Part shown: piece by piece, positions 8,525-18,085 of the stretch
Layout of the letters: each line of letters starts with the position of its first letter
Position numbering within the stretch: position 1 is the stretch's first letter
Assembly: GCA_037482215.1 (NCBI GenBank)
Contig: CP148074.1
Span: forward strand, 1,178,001-1,242,000
Source: Pseudomonas mendocina
Lineage (GTDB): Bacteria; Pseudomonadota; Gammaproteobacteria; Pseudomonadales; Pseudomonadaceae
Direction of reading: 5' to 3'
Length of the DNA stretch: 64,000 bases
Program-made: the position numbers and the translations under genes
Notes under the pieces: model-generated
Told to the model about the DNA's origin: nothing
Database searches by the model: none
The model's input: only the letters and a program-made list of their open reading frames with translations

Positions 8525-8907
8525 TGGTCAGGCACTTGCTTCAAGTTTGGCAGCGATCTTGCTCTACATTGGCAATATGTGTGGCTAGAGCGTCTCGTTG
8601 AACGTGCATAGCCAGATGAGCGGTGGCCACATTTTTGTGTAAAAGGCTGGCGCCGCTTGTCCACACAAAGTCAGTAATAAATATTTTTTATTGATCTAAA
8701 GCTACGTTTTATTATTCACTGAAGGCATTAGTGAATGATCGCTGGTGATTTGCCTCCGCGGGCGCATCAGTATCCTTTTTTCTGGCTCCGGTTTCTTTGC
8801 CGGACGCTACAGTGCTCCATCGTGGAAGTTGTTGCGGCCTCTGGGCAGTGGTACTTGCCATGCATTACGGGCACCACCTTATTTACAACTCAACATGAGG
8901 ATCCTGG
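8525..8907. other. Intergenic region upstream of ybaL
   Basis: No gene is supported in these 383 bases. An AT-rich core (about 8680-8720) holds a short dyad (cactgaaggcattagtg) and is the likely promoter zone for the antiporter gene. No riboswitch motif that I know is recognisable. Confidence 0.4.
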
Positions 8908-10623
8908 ATGGAGCACAACATCTCCCTGATCACCACCCTTGCCGGCGGTTTTGGTCTGGCGCTTATCTTCGGCTTTATTGCCGAAAAGATTAAGTTGCCA
9001 GCGCTGATCGGCTACCTGTGCGCCGGCATCATCTTAGGCCCCGCAACGCCGGGGTTTGTCGCCGATATGGCGCTGGCTGCACAGCTGTCTGAGATCGGTG
9101 TGATGTTGCTGATGTTTGGTGTTGGCCTGCACTTCTCTCTGGATGATTTGCTCTCAGTAAAAAAGATCGCTCTGCCCGGAGCGGTGGTACAAATGGGCTT
9201 GGCCACTGCATTAGGTATGGCTGTTGCGCATTGGTGGGGGTGGAGTTTTGGGGCGGGGCTGGTATTCGGCCTCTCACTGTCCTGTGCCAGTACGGTGGTA
9301 TTGCTTAAGGCGTTGGAGTCCCGGGGTATTCTCGACTCGATGAATGGCCGTATTGCCGTGGGTTGGTTGGTCGTCGAGGATCTGGTTACGGTGCTGGTGC
9401 TGGTGTTGCTGCCGCCACTGGCAGGTGTGCTGGGCAGTACCACTGTCACCGAAACCAGCAGTGATCCATTGTGGTACACACTGGGCAAAACCCTGTTGCT
9501 GGTGGCGGGCTTCCTGGCGGTCATGCTGGTAGCCGGACGCCGCCTGATTCCGTGGTTGCTGATGCATGTGGCCAAGACTGGCTCCCGCGAGCTGTTTACC
9601 CTCTCGGTGGTGGCGGCGGCGATCAGTATTGCCTATGGTGCGGCTGCTTTGTTCCAAGTGTCGTTTGCACTGGGGGCCTTCTTTGCTGGCATGGTGATGC
9701 GTGAATCGGATCTCAGTCACCGTGCGGCTGAAGAATCATTGCCGCTGCGCGATGCGTTTGCGGTGCTGTTCTTCGTCTCGGTCGGTATGTTGTTTGATCC
9801 GCTGGTGCTGCTCAAAGAACCGCTGCATGTATTGGCGGTGGTGGGCATTATTGTCATCGGTAAGACCCTGGCGGCTGCGGCGCTGGTGTTGGCCTTCCGT
9901 TATCCGCTCAATACCGCATTTACGGTGGCGGCTAGCTTGGCGCAGATCGGGGAGTTCTCGTTCATCCTCGCTGGGCTTGGTCTGACTCTAGGGTTGATGC
10001 CACAAGAGGGCATGAGCCTGGTGCTGGCAGGTGCACTGATTTCCATTGCGCTGAACCCGGCCGTGTTTGCGGCGGTTAAACCACTGAAAGAGCTGGCGCT
10101 GCGTCGCTCCTCGTTTGCCCGCCGCCTTGAACACCGAGAAGACCCGCTGGCTGTGCTGCCAATGAGCACTGAGAGGAAGTACCTTGAAGGCCAGGTGGTG
10201 ATGGTGGGTTACGGTCGTGTCGGTCGTCGTATTGCGCGAAGCTTGCTGGAGCGGCATATCCCATTTGTAGTGGTTGAGCAAAACCGTGAAAGGGTAGAGC
10301 AGATTCGTAATCAGGGCATGGTTGCGGTCAGTGGTGACTCGGCTGAGCCGGGCACGTTGATCCAGGCTCACATCGCTGACGCAGCGATGCTAGTGATTGC
10401 CACCCCTGATCCGATGAATGTACAGCGCATGGTGGAAACTGCGCGCATGCTCAACCCGGATATTGAGGTGGTGATTCGTACTCACAGCCCTGACGCAGTG
10501 GAGATATTCCGTAAGGATTCGCTGGGTGAAGTGTTCTTTGATGAGGAAGAACTGGCACGCGGTATGAAAGCGCACATTCTGTCCAAGTTCGCTGATCAGG
10601 CTGCGGTGCCCAAAGGGCACTGA
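8908..10623 (+). CDS. ybaL: Kef/YbaL-type cation:proton antiporter
   Basis: Inner-membrane monovalent-cation:proton antiporter (CPA2 family) of 571 aa. About twelve hydrophobic helices fill residues 8-395, including the LPALIGYLCAGIILGP and FFVSVGMLFDP segments typical of Kef/YbaL proteins. The C-terminal half is a cytosolic TrkA-N Rossmann domain starting near residue 430 with the GYGRVGRR nucleotide loop, which gates transport in this family. The arrangement fits YbaL/RosB rather than KefB/KefC, and no KefF/KefG ancillary gene is adjacent. It ends at a bidirectional terminator shared with fumarase. Confidence 0.88.
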   Translation: MEHNISLITTLAGGFGLALIFGFIAEKIKLPALIGYLCAGIILGPATPGFVADMALAAQLSEIGVMLLMFGVGLHFSLDDLLSVKKIALPGAVVQMGLATALGMAVAHWWGWSFGAGLVFGLSLSCASTVVLLKALESRGILDSMNGRIAVGWLVVEDLVTVLVLVLLPPLAGVLGSTTVTETSSDPLWYTLGKTLLLVAGFLAVMLVAGRRLIPWLLMHVAKTGSRELFTLSVVAAAISIAYGAAALFQVSFALGAFFAGMVMRESDLSHRAAEESLPLRDAFAVLFFVSVGMLFDPLVLLKEPLHVLAVVGIIVIGKTLAAAALVLAFRYPLNTAFTVAASLAQIGEFSFILAGLGLTLGLMPQEGMSLVLAGALISIALNPAVFAAVKPLKELALRRSSFARRLEHREDPLAVLPMSTERKYLEGQVVMVGYGRVGRRIARSLLERHIPFVVVEQNRERVEQIRNQGMVAVSGDSAEPGTLIQAHIADAAMLVIATPDPMNVQRMVETARMLNPDIEVVIRTHSPDAVEIFRKDSLGEVFFDEEELARGMKAHILSKFADQAAVPKGH

Positions 10624-10645
10624 CAACCGAGTCTGTACAGACAAT

Positions 10646-10673
10646 AAAAAACCCGGCCTGAGCCGGGTTTTTT
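10646..10673. terminator. Bidirectional terminator, ybaL/fumarase
   Basis: A perfect 12-bp stem AAAAAACCCGGC / GCCGGGTTTTTT with loop CTGA separates two convergent genes. The A and T tracts let it act in both directions. Confidence 0.92.
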
Positions 10674-10683
10674 ATTGGGACGA

Positions 10684-12207
10684 TTACTTGACCTCGACGG
10701 CCAGGCTTTCGTGGATCTTCTTGTTCCAGATCGCCGGGCCAGTGATGTGTACCGACTCGCCTTTGGTGTCGACTGCCACAGTAACCGGCATGTCTTTCAC
10801 TTCGAACTCGTAGATCGCTTCCATACCCAGTTCCGGGAAGGCAACAGTCTTCGACGCTTTGATCGCTTGGGACACGAGGTAGGCCGCGCCGCCAACAGCC
10901 ATCAGGTAAACGGCTTTGTTGTCCTTGATTGCGTCGATGGCGATCGGTCCGCGCTCGGATTTACCGATCATGCCCAGCAGGCCAGTGCTTTCCAGAATCT
11001 GGCGAGTGAACTTGTCCATACGCGTCGCAGTAGTCGGGCCAGCAGGGCCAACCACTTCGTCACCAACCGGATCGACCGGGCCAACGTAGTAAATGAAGCG
11101 GCCTTTGAGGTCTACCGGCAGCTGTTCACCCTTGTTCAGCATGTCGACCATACGCTTGTGAGCGGCGTCGCGGCCAGTCAGCATCTTGCCGTTGAGCAGG
11201 ATGGTTTCACCCGGCTGCCAGCTCAGTACATCTTCTGGGGTCAGGGTGTCGAGGTTGACGCGGCGGGCGCTTGGGCCTGCTTCCCAGACGATTTCCGGGT
11301 AGGCGTCCAGATCCGGCGCTTCCAGAGCAGCAGGGCCGGAACCGTCAAGCACGAAGTGTGCATGGCGGGTGGCTGCGCAGTTCGGGATCATGCACACCGG
11401 CAGAGAGGCGGCGTGAGTCGGGTAGTCTTTGATCTTGATGTCCAGAACGGTGGTCAGACCGCCCAGGCCCTGGGCACCGATACCCAACTGGTTAACCTTC
11501 TCGAACAGCTCCAGACGCAGCTCTTCAATGCGGTTTTGTGGGCCACGTGCTTTGAGTTCGTGAATGTCGATGGACTCCATCAACACTTCTTTGGCCATCA
11601 CGGCTGCTTTTTCAGCGGTGCCGCCGATGCCGATGCCGAGCATGCCAGGCGGGCACCAGCCTGCGCCCATTTCCGGAACGGTTTTCAGCACCCAGTCAAC
11701 GATCGAGTCGGACGGGTTGAGCATCGCCATCTTGGACTTGTTCTCGGAGCCGCCGCCTTTGGCTGCAACGTCCACTTCCACTTTGTCGCCAGGGACGATG
11801 GAGTAGTGGATAACCGCAGGCGTGTTGTCCTTGGTGTTTTTACGTGCGCCAGCTGGGTCGGCCAGGATGGAGGCACGCAGAACGTTTTCTGGCAGGTTGT
11901 AAGCGCGGCGAACACCTTCGTTGATCATGTCGTCAACGCCCATGGTGGCGCCGTCCCAGCGTACGTCCATACCTACGCGGACGAATACAGTGACGATACC
12001 TGTGTCCTGGCAAATCGGACGGTGGCCAGTGGCGCACATACGCGAGTTGATCAGGATCTGCGCGATAGAGTCGCGTGCAGCCGGGGATTCTTCTCTCAGG
12101 TAGGCCCCATGCATGGCCTGGATGAAGTCCACGGGATGGTAATAGGAAATGAACTGCAGGGCGTCGGCAACGCTCTGGATCAGATCATCTTGCTTAATCA
12201 CGGTCAT
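10684..12207 (-). CDS. fumA: Class I fumarate hydratase
   Basis: Iron-sulfur fumarase of 507 aa that interconverts fumarate and malate in the TCA cycle. Likely [4Fe-4S] ligands are C66 (PICQDTG), C185 (GAGWCPPG) and C277 (MIPNCAATRH). The 66-to-185 spacing of 119 equals that of E. coli FumA. The C-terminal beta domain holds the GPTTATRMD and GGAAYLV motifs. Being oxygen-sensitive, it should depend on iron supply. The order next to a sadC-like gene matches PA4333-PA4332 of P. aeruginosa as I remember it. A long open frame on the opposite strand is a codon-bias shadow. Confidence 0.95.
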   Translation of the reverse strand: MTVIKQDDLIQSVADALQFISYYHPVDFIQAMHGAYLREESPAARDSIAQILINSRMCATGHRPICQDTGIVTVFVRVGMDVRWDGATMGVDDMINEGVRRAYNLPENVLRASILADPAGARKNTKDNTPAVIHYSIVPGDKVEVDVAAKGGGSENKSKMAMLNPSDSIVDWVLKTVPEMGAGWCPPGMLGIGIGGTAEKAAVMAKEVLMESIDIHELKARGPQNRIEELRLELFEKVNQLGIGAQGLGGLTTVLDIKIKDYPTHAASLPVCMIPNCAATRHAHFVLDGSGPAALEAPDLDAYPEIVWEAGPSARRVNLDTLTPEDVLSWQPGETILLNGKMLTGRDAAHKRMVDMLNKGEQLPVDLKGRFIYYVGPVDPVGDEVVGPAGPTTATRMDKFTRQILESTGLLGMIGKSERGPIAIDAIKDNKAVYLMAVGGAAYLVSQAIKASKTVAFPELGMEAIYEFEVKDMPVTVAVDTKGESVHITGPAIWNKKIHESLAVEVK

Positions 12208-12462
12208 GCTAGGCGCGCTCCTTTAATAGGGCAGGAACTTTGAAGAGCGCCGGGCAGCCCCAGCGCACAACTTTATCAGGGCCGGAGGCTCAGGATAAAA
12301 AGGGCGTCTAGTATACCCTGCAAGCCCTTATGCGGACACCTTCAAGGGCTTTTAAGCGCCAATAGGCAGAGGCTATTGGCTAGCGGTCTACGCTGGTTTT
12401 TTATTGGGTAATTGGCTTAAAGTGAAATCTTTGTGCCAGCATGGGACGGAGCCCGTGACGCC

Positions 12463-13590
12463 ATGAAGATGCTTTCTCCGCCACATTCGCAGTTCTCGTT
12501 TCAGTCTTTGCTGCTGAGGCGATTTGCAATGGCGCAGATATCCTATCTGCTGATATGCGCCATTAGCTTTTTAGCGACTTCAGTCGGGCTTATTACCCTC
12601 TCTCAGGATCGTGCGTTGCTGGCTGTCGGAATACTGGTTTTCAGTCAGTCAATATTTCTGGCGCTTTTTATTTCACGGCTTAATCTGCGTTTTAAAGACC
12701 CAAGTTTGACCCTTGCCCAAGTCCTTTTCGGACTTTTTTGGGTCAGCCTGCTATTGGTTGTCATGGATGAGGTCAGCAGTAGTTTGCTGGTTCTTTACAG
12801 CCAGGTTCTATTGTTTGGGCTTTTTCAGCTAAAGCCCAAAGCATTTGTCGGCTGTGCGCTGTTTGCCTTTGCTGGGTTCGTCTGTGCGCATTTGTATGAG
12901 TACGTTGTCGAGAATGTAGTCGACACACGGCAGGTGCTTGTGCAGGGCTGCATTCTCGCCGGAACGCTGGTGTGGATGACGTTGTTTGCACACTACGTAT
13001 TCAGACTGCGATCCCGTATGCGCCAGCGGCGTCACGAGCTTAAGGCTAACCAAGATGCATTGCGCGACATGATGCGCAAGCTGGAAAACTTGGCTGCCAC
13101 TGATGAGCTGACGGGGCTTTACAACCGGCGGCATTTTCAAACTGTCGTGAACGAATCCCTCAAGAGTGTGGGGAGCGACCAGCTGTTTGGTATCGCAGTA
13201 ATTGATCTGGATAACTTTAAGATCATCAACGACGAGTACGGGCATGCTGCGGGTGACACTGTTTTGCAGCTGTTTGCAAAGGTTGCCAAAGGCTGTCTGC
13301 GCGAGGGCGATGTTCTGGCGCGTTATGGTGGCGAGGAGTTCGTCCTCTTGTTGCCTAATAGTGATCCAGACCAGCTCATTTCATGCTGCGAGCGTTTACG
13401 TAAAACATTCAACGAGGTCCATCCCGAGGGAATGAAGGCGGGCGCTTTGAGCCTCTCAGTCGGAATGACGTTGCTCGGCCATGGCGATGTTTTGGACAGT
13501 GCTTTGCGGCGTGCTGATCAGGCGTTGTATCGGGCGAAGCGGGAAGGGCGTAATCGCTGCATGGCTAATTGGGGGAATGCAATTGCCTGA
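12463..13590 (+). CDS. sadC: Membrane diguanylate cyclase, SadC-like
   Basis: Inner-membrane enzyme of 375 aa making cyclic di-GMP from GTP, which in SadC favours surface attachment over swarming. Five to six hydrophobic helices (about 25-185) lead through a charged linker helix to a GGDEF domain. The active loop is GGEEF at 289-293. An RxxD inhibitory site (REGD) lies five residues before it, so product inhibition is probably retained. ATG at 12463 follows GGAG; a GTG at 12433 would add ten residues. Synteny (fumarase, this gene, ferredoxin reductase, enoyl-CoA hydratase, pykA) supports orthology to PA4332. The protein is shorter than P. aeruginosa SadC as I recall it. Confidence 0.85.
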   Translation: MKMLSPPHSQFSFQSLLLRRFAMAQISYLLICAISFLATSVGLITLSQDRALLAVGILVFSQSIFLALFISRLNLRFKDPSLTLAQVLFGLFWVSLLLVVMDEVSSSLLVLYSQVLLFGLFQLKPKAFVGCALFAFAGFVCAHLYEYVVENVVDTRQVLVQGCILAGTLVWMTLFAHYVFRLRSRMRQRRHELKANQDALRDMMRKLENLAATDELTGLYNRRHFQTVVNESLKSVGSDQLFGIAVIDLDNFKIINDEYGHAAGDTVLQLFAKVAKGCLREGDVLARYGGEEFVLLLPNSDPDQLISCCERLRKTFNEVHPEGMKAGALSLSVGMTLLGHGDVLDSALRRADQALYRAKREGRNRCMANWGNAIA

Positions 13591-14521
13591 TTTGCGTGTC
13601 AGTGGCCGCAGTTTGGTCGTCGAAGCGGGAGCCAATCTTCTTGATAGTCTCTTGCGCGCTGGCGTGCCTGTAGCCTACAGCTGCAGGGCCGGGAGCTGTC
13701 ACGCCTGTTTGGTGCGGTGCCTGACTGGCACGCTACTGGACAATAAACCCCATGCATTGAGCACTGAACAGCTGGAGCAGAGGTGGCGCTTGGCCTGTCA
13801 GTGCGCGGTTGTTGAGAACACGTCCATTGAGGTGTTTGACCCTGCCCAAGATGCGCTGCCTGCCCGTGTAATCAGTTGCGACTGGCCTGCCCAGGATGTG
13901 CTTCTCTTGCGGCTTAGGCCTGAGCGTGCATTGCGTTATAGGGCGGGGCAGCATGTTTCGCTTTGTGCCCTAAGTGGTGTTATCCGACCTTACTCGGTTG
14001 CCAGTTTGCCAGCGGAAGACGAATGGCTGGAGTTCCATATCGACTGCAGTCGAGACGGCGCTTTTGCCAGTGTTGCACGCCAGTTGAGTGTGGGGGACGA
14101 ATTACGCATTGGGCAGCTTCATGGCGCGGCACTGCACTATGACCCTGAATGGCAGAGTAGGCCGTTGCTGCTGATGGCTTCGGGCACTGGATTGGCGCCT
14201 CTATATTCGGTATTGCGCGAAGCCATACGCAATGACCACCAGGGCGCTGTTCGCTTGTTGCATGTGGCGCGTGATGCAGCCTCGCACTACCTCAGGGATG
14301 AGTTGAAAGCACTGGAAGCAATCCACTCCAATCTACAGGTCGAGTTAATAGTTTCGTCCGACTTGACCGCTGCTTTGGCTGAACTGCGCCTTGTTCCGCG
14401 TCAGAGCATCGCCTTACTCTGCGGCCACCCTGACAATGTCGAAAGTTTTGCGCGCCGCCTCTACCTTGCAGGTTTGCCGCGCAGCCAGATTTTCGCTGAC
14501 AGCTTCTTGCCGCACGCCTAG
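13577..14521 (+). CDS. [2Fe-2S] ferredoxin/NAD(P)H oxidoreductase
   Basis: Flavin-dependent electron-transfer protein of 314 aa with an N-terminal plant-type ferredoxin domain. Ligands are C36-X4-C41-X2-C44-X29-C74. The middle FAD-binding barrel shows RPYSVAS (about 137-143), and the NAD(P) domain has LLLMASGTGLAPL. This architecture is shared by CDP-6-deoxyglucoseen reductase-like and oxygenase-reductase proteins; the electron acceptor is unknown. ATG at 13577 has GGGGGA upstream and overlaps the end of the sadC-like gene by 14 bases, which indicates translational coupling. A longer frame from 13481 runs inside the upstream gene and is not used. Confidence 0.9.
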   Translation: MQLPDLRVSGRSLVVEAGANLLDSLLRAGVPVAYSCRAGSCHACLVRCLTGTLLDNKPHALSTEQLEQRWRLACQCAVVENTSIEVFDPAQDALPARVISCDWPAQDVLLLRLRPERALRYRAGQHVSLCALSGVIRPYSVASLPAEDEWLEFHIDCSRDGAFASVARQLSVGDELRIGQLHGAALHYDPEWQSRPLLLMASGTGLAPLYSVLREAIRNDHQGAVRLLHVARDAASHYLRDELKALEAIHSNLQVELIVSSDLTAALAELRLVPRQSIALLCGHPDNVESFARRLYLAGLPRSQIFADSFLPHA

Positions 14522-14567
14522 ACCGATCGGTTGCCGGTGGGTGGCCGAACAGCCTTGAGGATGTGCC

Positions 14568-15341
14568 ATGAGCGAACATGTGTTGGTCGAGCGCGAACAA
14601 GGTCTGGTTACCTTGCGTATGAACCGTGCTGACAAAAAAAATGCCCTGACCCGCGCCATGTACAGTGCTATGGCTGACGCTCTGGAACAGGCTGATCAGG
14701 ATAAGAGCGTGCGGGCTGTGCTGATTACCGGCGGAGACAGCTGCTTTACCAGCGGTAACGATGTTGCTGATTTTATCAAGGCACCGCCAACTGGGCTGAA
14801 CAGTGAAGTGTTCCAGTTTATGAAGGCGTTGTTTGACTTCAGCAAACCAGTTGTTGCGGCAGTGAACGGCCCGGCAGTTGGGATTGGTACAACCCTGCTG
14901 CTGCACTGTGATTTGGTTTATGTCGGGCGCAATGCAACGCTCAAAATGCCCTTCGTCAACTTGGGGCTGTGCCCTGAGTATGGTTCCAGCTTAATTCTGC
15001 CGCGTCTGCTGGGCCATGTGAGAGCTGCTGAGTTGCTGCTGTTGGGGCAGAGTTTTACCGGAGAACAGGCCGCGCAGTGGGGGATCGCCAATCATGCGCT
15101 GGAAGATGGTCCTAGCGTATTGGATACGGCGCGTGAGGCGGCTCTGCGCTTCCTTAAGCTGGCGCCCTCAGCTGTTAGCGACAGCAAGCGCTTGATGCGT
15201 GAACCGGGGCGGGAAGAATTGCGAAAGGTGATCGAAGAAGAAGGCGCACTGTTTGGTCAGCGCCTGCGCTCACCCGAAGCCATTGAAGCGCTGACCGCGT
15301 TTATGCAGCGGCGCGAGCCGGATTTCAGCAAGTTTGCCTAG
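14568..15341 (+). CDS. Enoyl-CoA hydratase/isomerase family protein
   Basis: Crotonase-fold enzyme of 257 aa. The family hydrates or isomerises enoyl-CoA in beta-oxidation. The oxyanion-hole segments SGNDVADF (about 63-70) and NGPAVGIGTTLLLHCDLVY are present, as is the FVNLGLCPEYGSS block that carries a catalytic-type glutamate. GAGGATGTGCC precedes the ATG, 46 bp after the reductase gene, so it probably belongs to the same operon. The substrate cannot be told from sequence. PA4330 of P. aeruginosa occupies the same place. Confidence 0.9.
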   Translation: MSEHVLVEREQGLVTLRMNRADKKNALTRAMYSAMADALEQADQDKSVRAVLITGGDSCFTSGNDVADFIKAPPTGLNSEVFQFMKALFDFSKPVVAAVNGPAVGIGTTLLLHCDLVYVGRNATLKMPFVNLGLCPEYGSSLILPRLLGHVRAAELLLLGQSFTGEQAAQWGIANHALEDGPSVLDTAREAALRFLKLAPSAVSDSKRLMREPGREELRKVIEEEGALFGQRLRSPEAIEALTAFMQRREPDFSKFA

Positions 15342-15388
15342 TCGGTGATTGGGGCTGGAGTTGTTTGGCTATAGGACCTGGCTCAGTC

Positions 15389-15424
15389 CGTAGCCTGGAT
15401 TAGCCGCAGGCGTAATCCGGGAAC
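15389..15424. repeat. Intergenic palindromic repeat (GGATTA...TAATCC type)
   Basis: The segment ggattagccgcaggcgtaat with flanking cc..gg forms an imperfect stem. I recognise this core as a common dispersed intergenic repeat of Pseudomonas genomes. Copy number could not be checked here. Confidence 0.55.
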
Positions 15425-15460
15425 GTTGTGACCGACACCGCTGTGCGGTTCTGTCCAGTC

Positions 15461-15486
15461 ATTCGCGACTGAAGTCGCTCCAACAC
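15461..15486. repeat. REP-like element
   Basis: The core gcgactgaagtcgctcc has the layout of Pseudomonas REP sequences, with a short GC stem around a GAAG centre. It lies 37 bp from the preceding repeat in the space between convergent genes, a usual REP location. Confidence 0.6.
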
Positions 15487-15518
15487 TGCGATACACATGT
15501 GGTATCCCTGTAATACGA

Positions 15519-15543
15519 AAAGGCCGCTCAGTGAGCGGCCCTT
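15519..15543 (-). terminator. pykA terminator
   Basis: A stem ggccgctca / tgagcggcc just beyond the pykA stop is followed on the minus strand by TTTT. The opposite side also has a short T run, so it may serve the enoyl-CoA hydratase transcript too. Confidence 0.85.
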
Positions 15544-15560
15544 TAGCGAGTGTTGGCTGA

Positions 15561-17012
15561 TCAGACCAGCGCTTCACCTACATGCAGCAGTTTCATGGTG
15601 TTGGTGCCACCAATGGTGTGGTAGCTGTCACCTTTGGTCAGAATCACCCAGTCACCGGCCTGAACCACACCACGCTTGAGCAGTTCATCTACCGCAGCTT
15701 GGCTCACCTCGCTCGGTTGCAGCGCAGCTGCATCGAACGGTACGGTGTAAACGCCACGGAACAGTGCCGCACGCGCTTGAGTCTCGCGGTGCGGGGAGAA
15801 GGCGAAGATCGGCACCGAGGAACGGATACGCGACATGATCAGCGGGGTGTAGCCGCTTTCGGTCAGGGCAATAATCGCCTTAACACCCGGGAAGTGGTTG
15901 GCGGTGTACATGGAGGCCAGGGCGATGCTTTCGTCGCAGCGCTCAAACTCACTGCCCATCCGGTGTCCGGAAGTTTTGCTGGTCGGGTGTTTTTCCGCCC
16001 CCAAGCAAATACGCGCCATGGCCTGCACGGCTTCCAGCGGGTAGGCGCCTGCGGCACTTTCGGCCGAGAGCATGACCGCATCGGTGTAGTCCAGTACGGC
16101 GTTGGCCACATCGGACACTTCGGCGCGGGTTGGCATCGGGTTCTGGATCATGGATTCCATCATCTGCGTGGCCACAATCACAGCCTTGTTGTGCTGGCGT
16201 GCGTGCAGGATGATTTTCTTCTGGATGGCAACCAGTTCTGCGTCGCCGATCTCCACACCCAAATCGCCACGGGCAACCATCACGGCGTCAGAGGCTTGGA
16301 TCAGGCCGTCGAGGGCTTCGTCATCAGCAACCGCTTCGGCGCGCTCGATCTTGGCCACCAGCCAGGCAGTACCACCAGCTTCCTTAAGCAGGGTGCGGGC
16401 GTATTCCATGTCAGAGGCGTCGCGGGGGAAGGAAACGGCCAGGTAATCCAGCTCCATTTCTGCCGCCAGTTTGATGTCGGCCTTGTCTTTTTCTGTCAGT
16501 GCCGGAGCTGTCAGGCCACCACCTCGACGGTTGATCCCTTTATGGTCTGAGAGCGGGCCGCCGATTAGCACTTCGCAATGCAGTTCGGTTGCAGTGGCGT
16601 CTTTGACGCGCATCACCACGCGGCCATCGTCCAGCAGCAGCTCGTCACCAACACCACAGTCTTTGACCAAATCGGGGTAGTCGATGCCAACAACCTGCTG
16701 GTTGCCTTCGGTCAGCGGGTGGCTGATGGAAAAGGTGAAGCTGTCGCCAACATTCAGTTCAATGCGCTTATTGGCGAATTTGGCGATACGGATTTTCGGC
16801 CCTTGCAGGTCACCTAACAGCGCTACATGGCGACCGTTTTTTGCAGCCAAAGAACGCACCAGCTGAGCGCGTGCTTTATGTTCATCCGGAGTGCCGTGCG
16901 AGAAGTTGAGACGAGCTACGTCCAGACCAGCAATGATCAGCTGTTCAAGAATTTCTGGACTGTTGCTGGATGGGCCAAGGGTAGCGACGATTTTGGTACG
17001 GCGTATGGACAT
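15561..17012 (-). CDS. pykA: Pyruvate kinase
   Basis: Glycolytic enzyme of 483 aa converting phosphoenolpyruvate and ADP to pyruvate and ATP. The N-terminal RRTKIVATLGPSS motif, the ARLNFSHG loop, the catalytic-site segment LVAKIERAEAV and the metal-binding MVARGDLGVEIG block are all intact, followed by the allosteric C-terminal domain. The start at 17012 gives MSIRRTKIV and is preceded by CAGGAG; nine extra upstream residues (to 17039) are unlikely. Its place next to the enoyl-CoA hydratase gene matches PA4329, the PykA-type enzyme. Confidence 0.96.
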   Translation of the reverse strand: MSIRRTKIVATLGPSSNSPEILEQLIIAGLDVARLNFSHGTPDEHKARAQLVRSLAAKNGRHVALLGDLQGPKIRIAKFANKRIELNVGDSFTFSISHPLTEGNQQVVGIDYPDLVKDCGVGDELLLDDGRVVMRVKDATATELHCEVLIGGPLSDHKGINRRGGGLTAPALTEKDKADIKLAAEMELDYLAVSFPRDASDMEYARTLLKEAGGTAWLVAKIERAEAVADDEALDGLIQASDAVMVARGDLGVEIGDAELVAIQKKIILHARQHNKAVIVATQMMESMIQNPMPTRAEVSDVANAVLDYTDAVMLSAESAAGAYPLEAVQAMARICLGAEKHPTSKTSGHRMGSEFERCDESIALASMYTANHFPGVKAIIALTESGYTPLIMSRIRSSVPIFAFSPHRETQARAALFRGVYTVPFDAAALQPSEVSQAAVDELLKRGVVQAGDWVILTKGDSYHTIGGTNTMKLLHVGEALV

Positions 17013-17117
17013 GCACAAACTCCTGAGTAGCAACTGCATGGGAGGCTACTACGCTCAAGTGATGTAGTCATTGTTCCGGAGCGCTACTTACGCAAAAGCT
17101 AGCAAAATTGCTTCTAT

Positions 17118-17936
17118 TTAATACGTTGGTGCCATTATCCGGCGGTTTAGGGCTTGATCCAGGTGCCTGGCAGCTTTCTCGCGCAGGCTGCTCTCTGGGT
17201 ATTGCACCAATAGGCGCCGTAAGTAGGTGATGGCTTTTTCCCGGCTAGGTTGTGGGTTGTCACTTGCCATGAACATTAGGCCTAATTGATAAAGGGCCTT
17301 TTCTTTTATATCGGCGGGAATGCCGGGATCACTCAAGGCCAGTAGGTATAGCTCTTCGGCTTCATCCACACGCTTTTTGAGTACCGCTCTGCGCGATAAC
17401 AAGGTCATACCCTGATCCAAGCTGGGCTTGTACAGGTCCAGCTCCTGGTTGGGCTGCCAGTTGGCAAGCAGCTCACGAGAGGTTTTTTGTGCGGCCTCTC
17501 CGGAGCGCTGACGCATCATCACAATGCGGGTTTATGCCCGTTCGGCGGCGCGGCTGGCAGGGAACTCATTGAGCACCTTGTAGAAATAGTTGAGTGCTAC
17601 GGTGTCATTGCGTTGGTCATTAAAGCGGTTCATATACATCAGGCCGATCTGATACAGCGCGATGGCCCGTACATCGTCGCCCAGATTCCGGTCTTTGTAG
17701 CCTGTGAGGTATAGCTATTGAGCCTGATCTGTCTTTGCATCGCGCATGGCTAGGGCGCTGTAGGTCAGCAGATCGCCTTCGTCCTCGAGGGCTGCCTGCA
17801 TGCGGTGTTCTTTCATTGCTTTGTGTTCCACCACTTCATTGGTGGTTATCTGTGCAATGAATAGCGGGGTCGTAGGCGAGCAAGCACTCAATAGCAGTGT
17901 GCAGGCCAGTAAGGGCAAGCGGAAAAATGGCAGCAT
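17118..17936 (-). pseudogene. TPR lipoprotein gene interrupted by two in-frame stops
   Basis: A single continuous frame of 273 codons, broken at codon 74 (TAG, 17715-17717) and codon 135 (TAA, 17532-17534). The start at 17936 has GGAGCAATC upstream. The N-terminus MLPFFRLPLLACTLLLSAC is a lipoprotein signal with the lipobox cysteine at 19. The rest contains two related tetratricopeptide-like segments (IALYQIGLMYM and KALYQLGLMFM), so the frame was once coding throughout. Both stops are one change away from a sense codon. It is probably a decaying envelope lipoprotein gene; sequencing error or readthrough are less likely alternatives. Confidence 0.8.
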
Positions 17937-18085
17937 GATTGCTCCAGAGCACACGGACCGAGGTTTTGAGTGTATTTGGACGGCTGCCCAGCGGTCATCG
18001 TCGATCAGGTAAGACCCAACGGAGGTTATGCTCCTGAAGAATTTTGCAGCATGGCCGATAACGTGCCCATCGGAGGAGAGAACAC

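Noticed and set aside
10675..12243. A 522-codon open frame opposite fumarase
   Set aside because: It is a mirror of the fumarase codon bias; its translation is low-complexity His/Val/Asp-rich with no family features, while the opposite strand is a clear fumarase.
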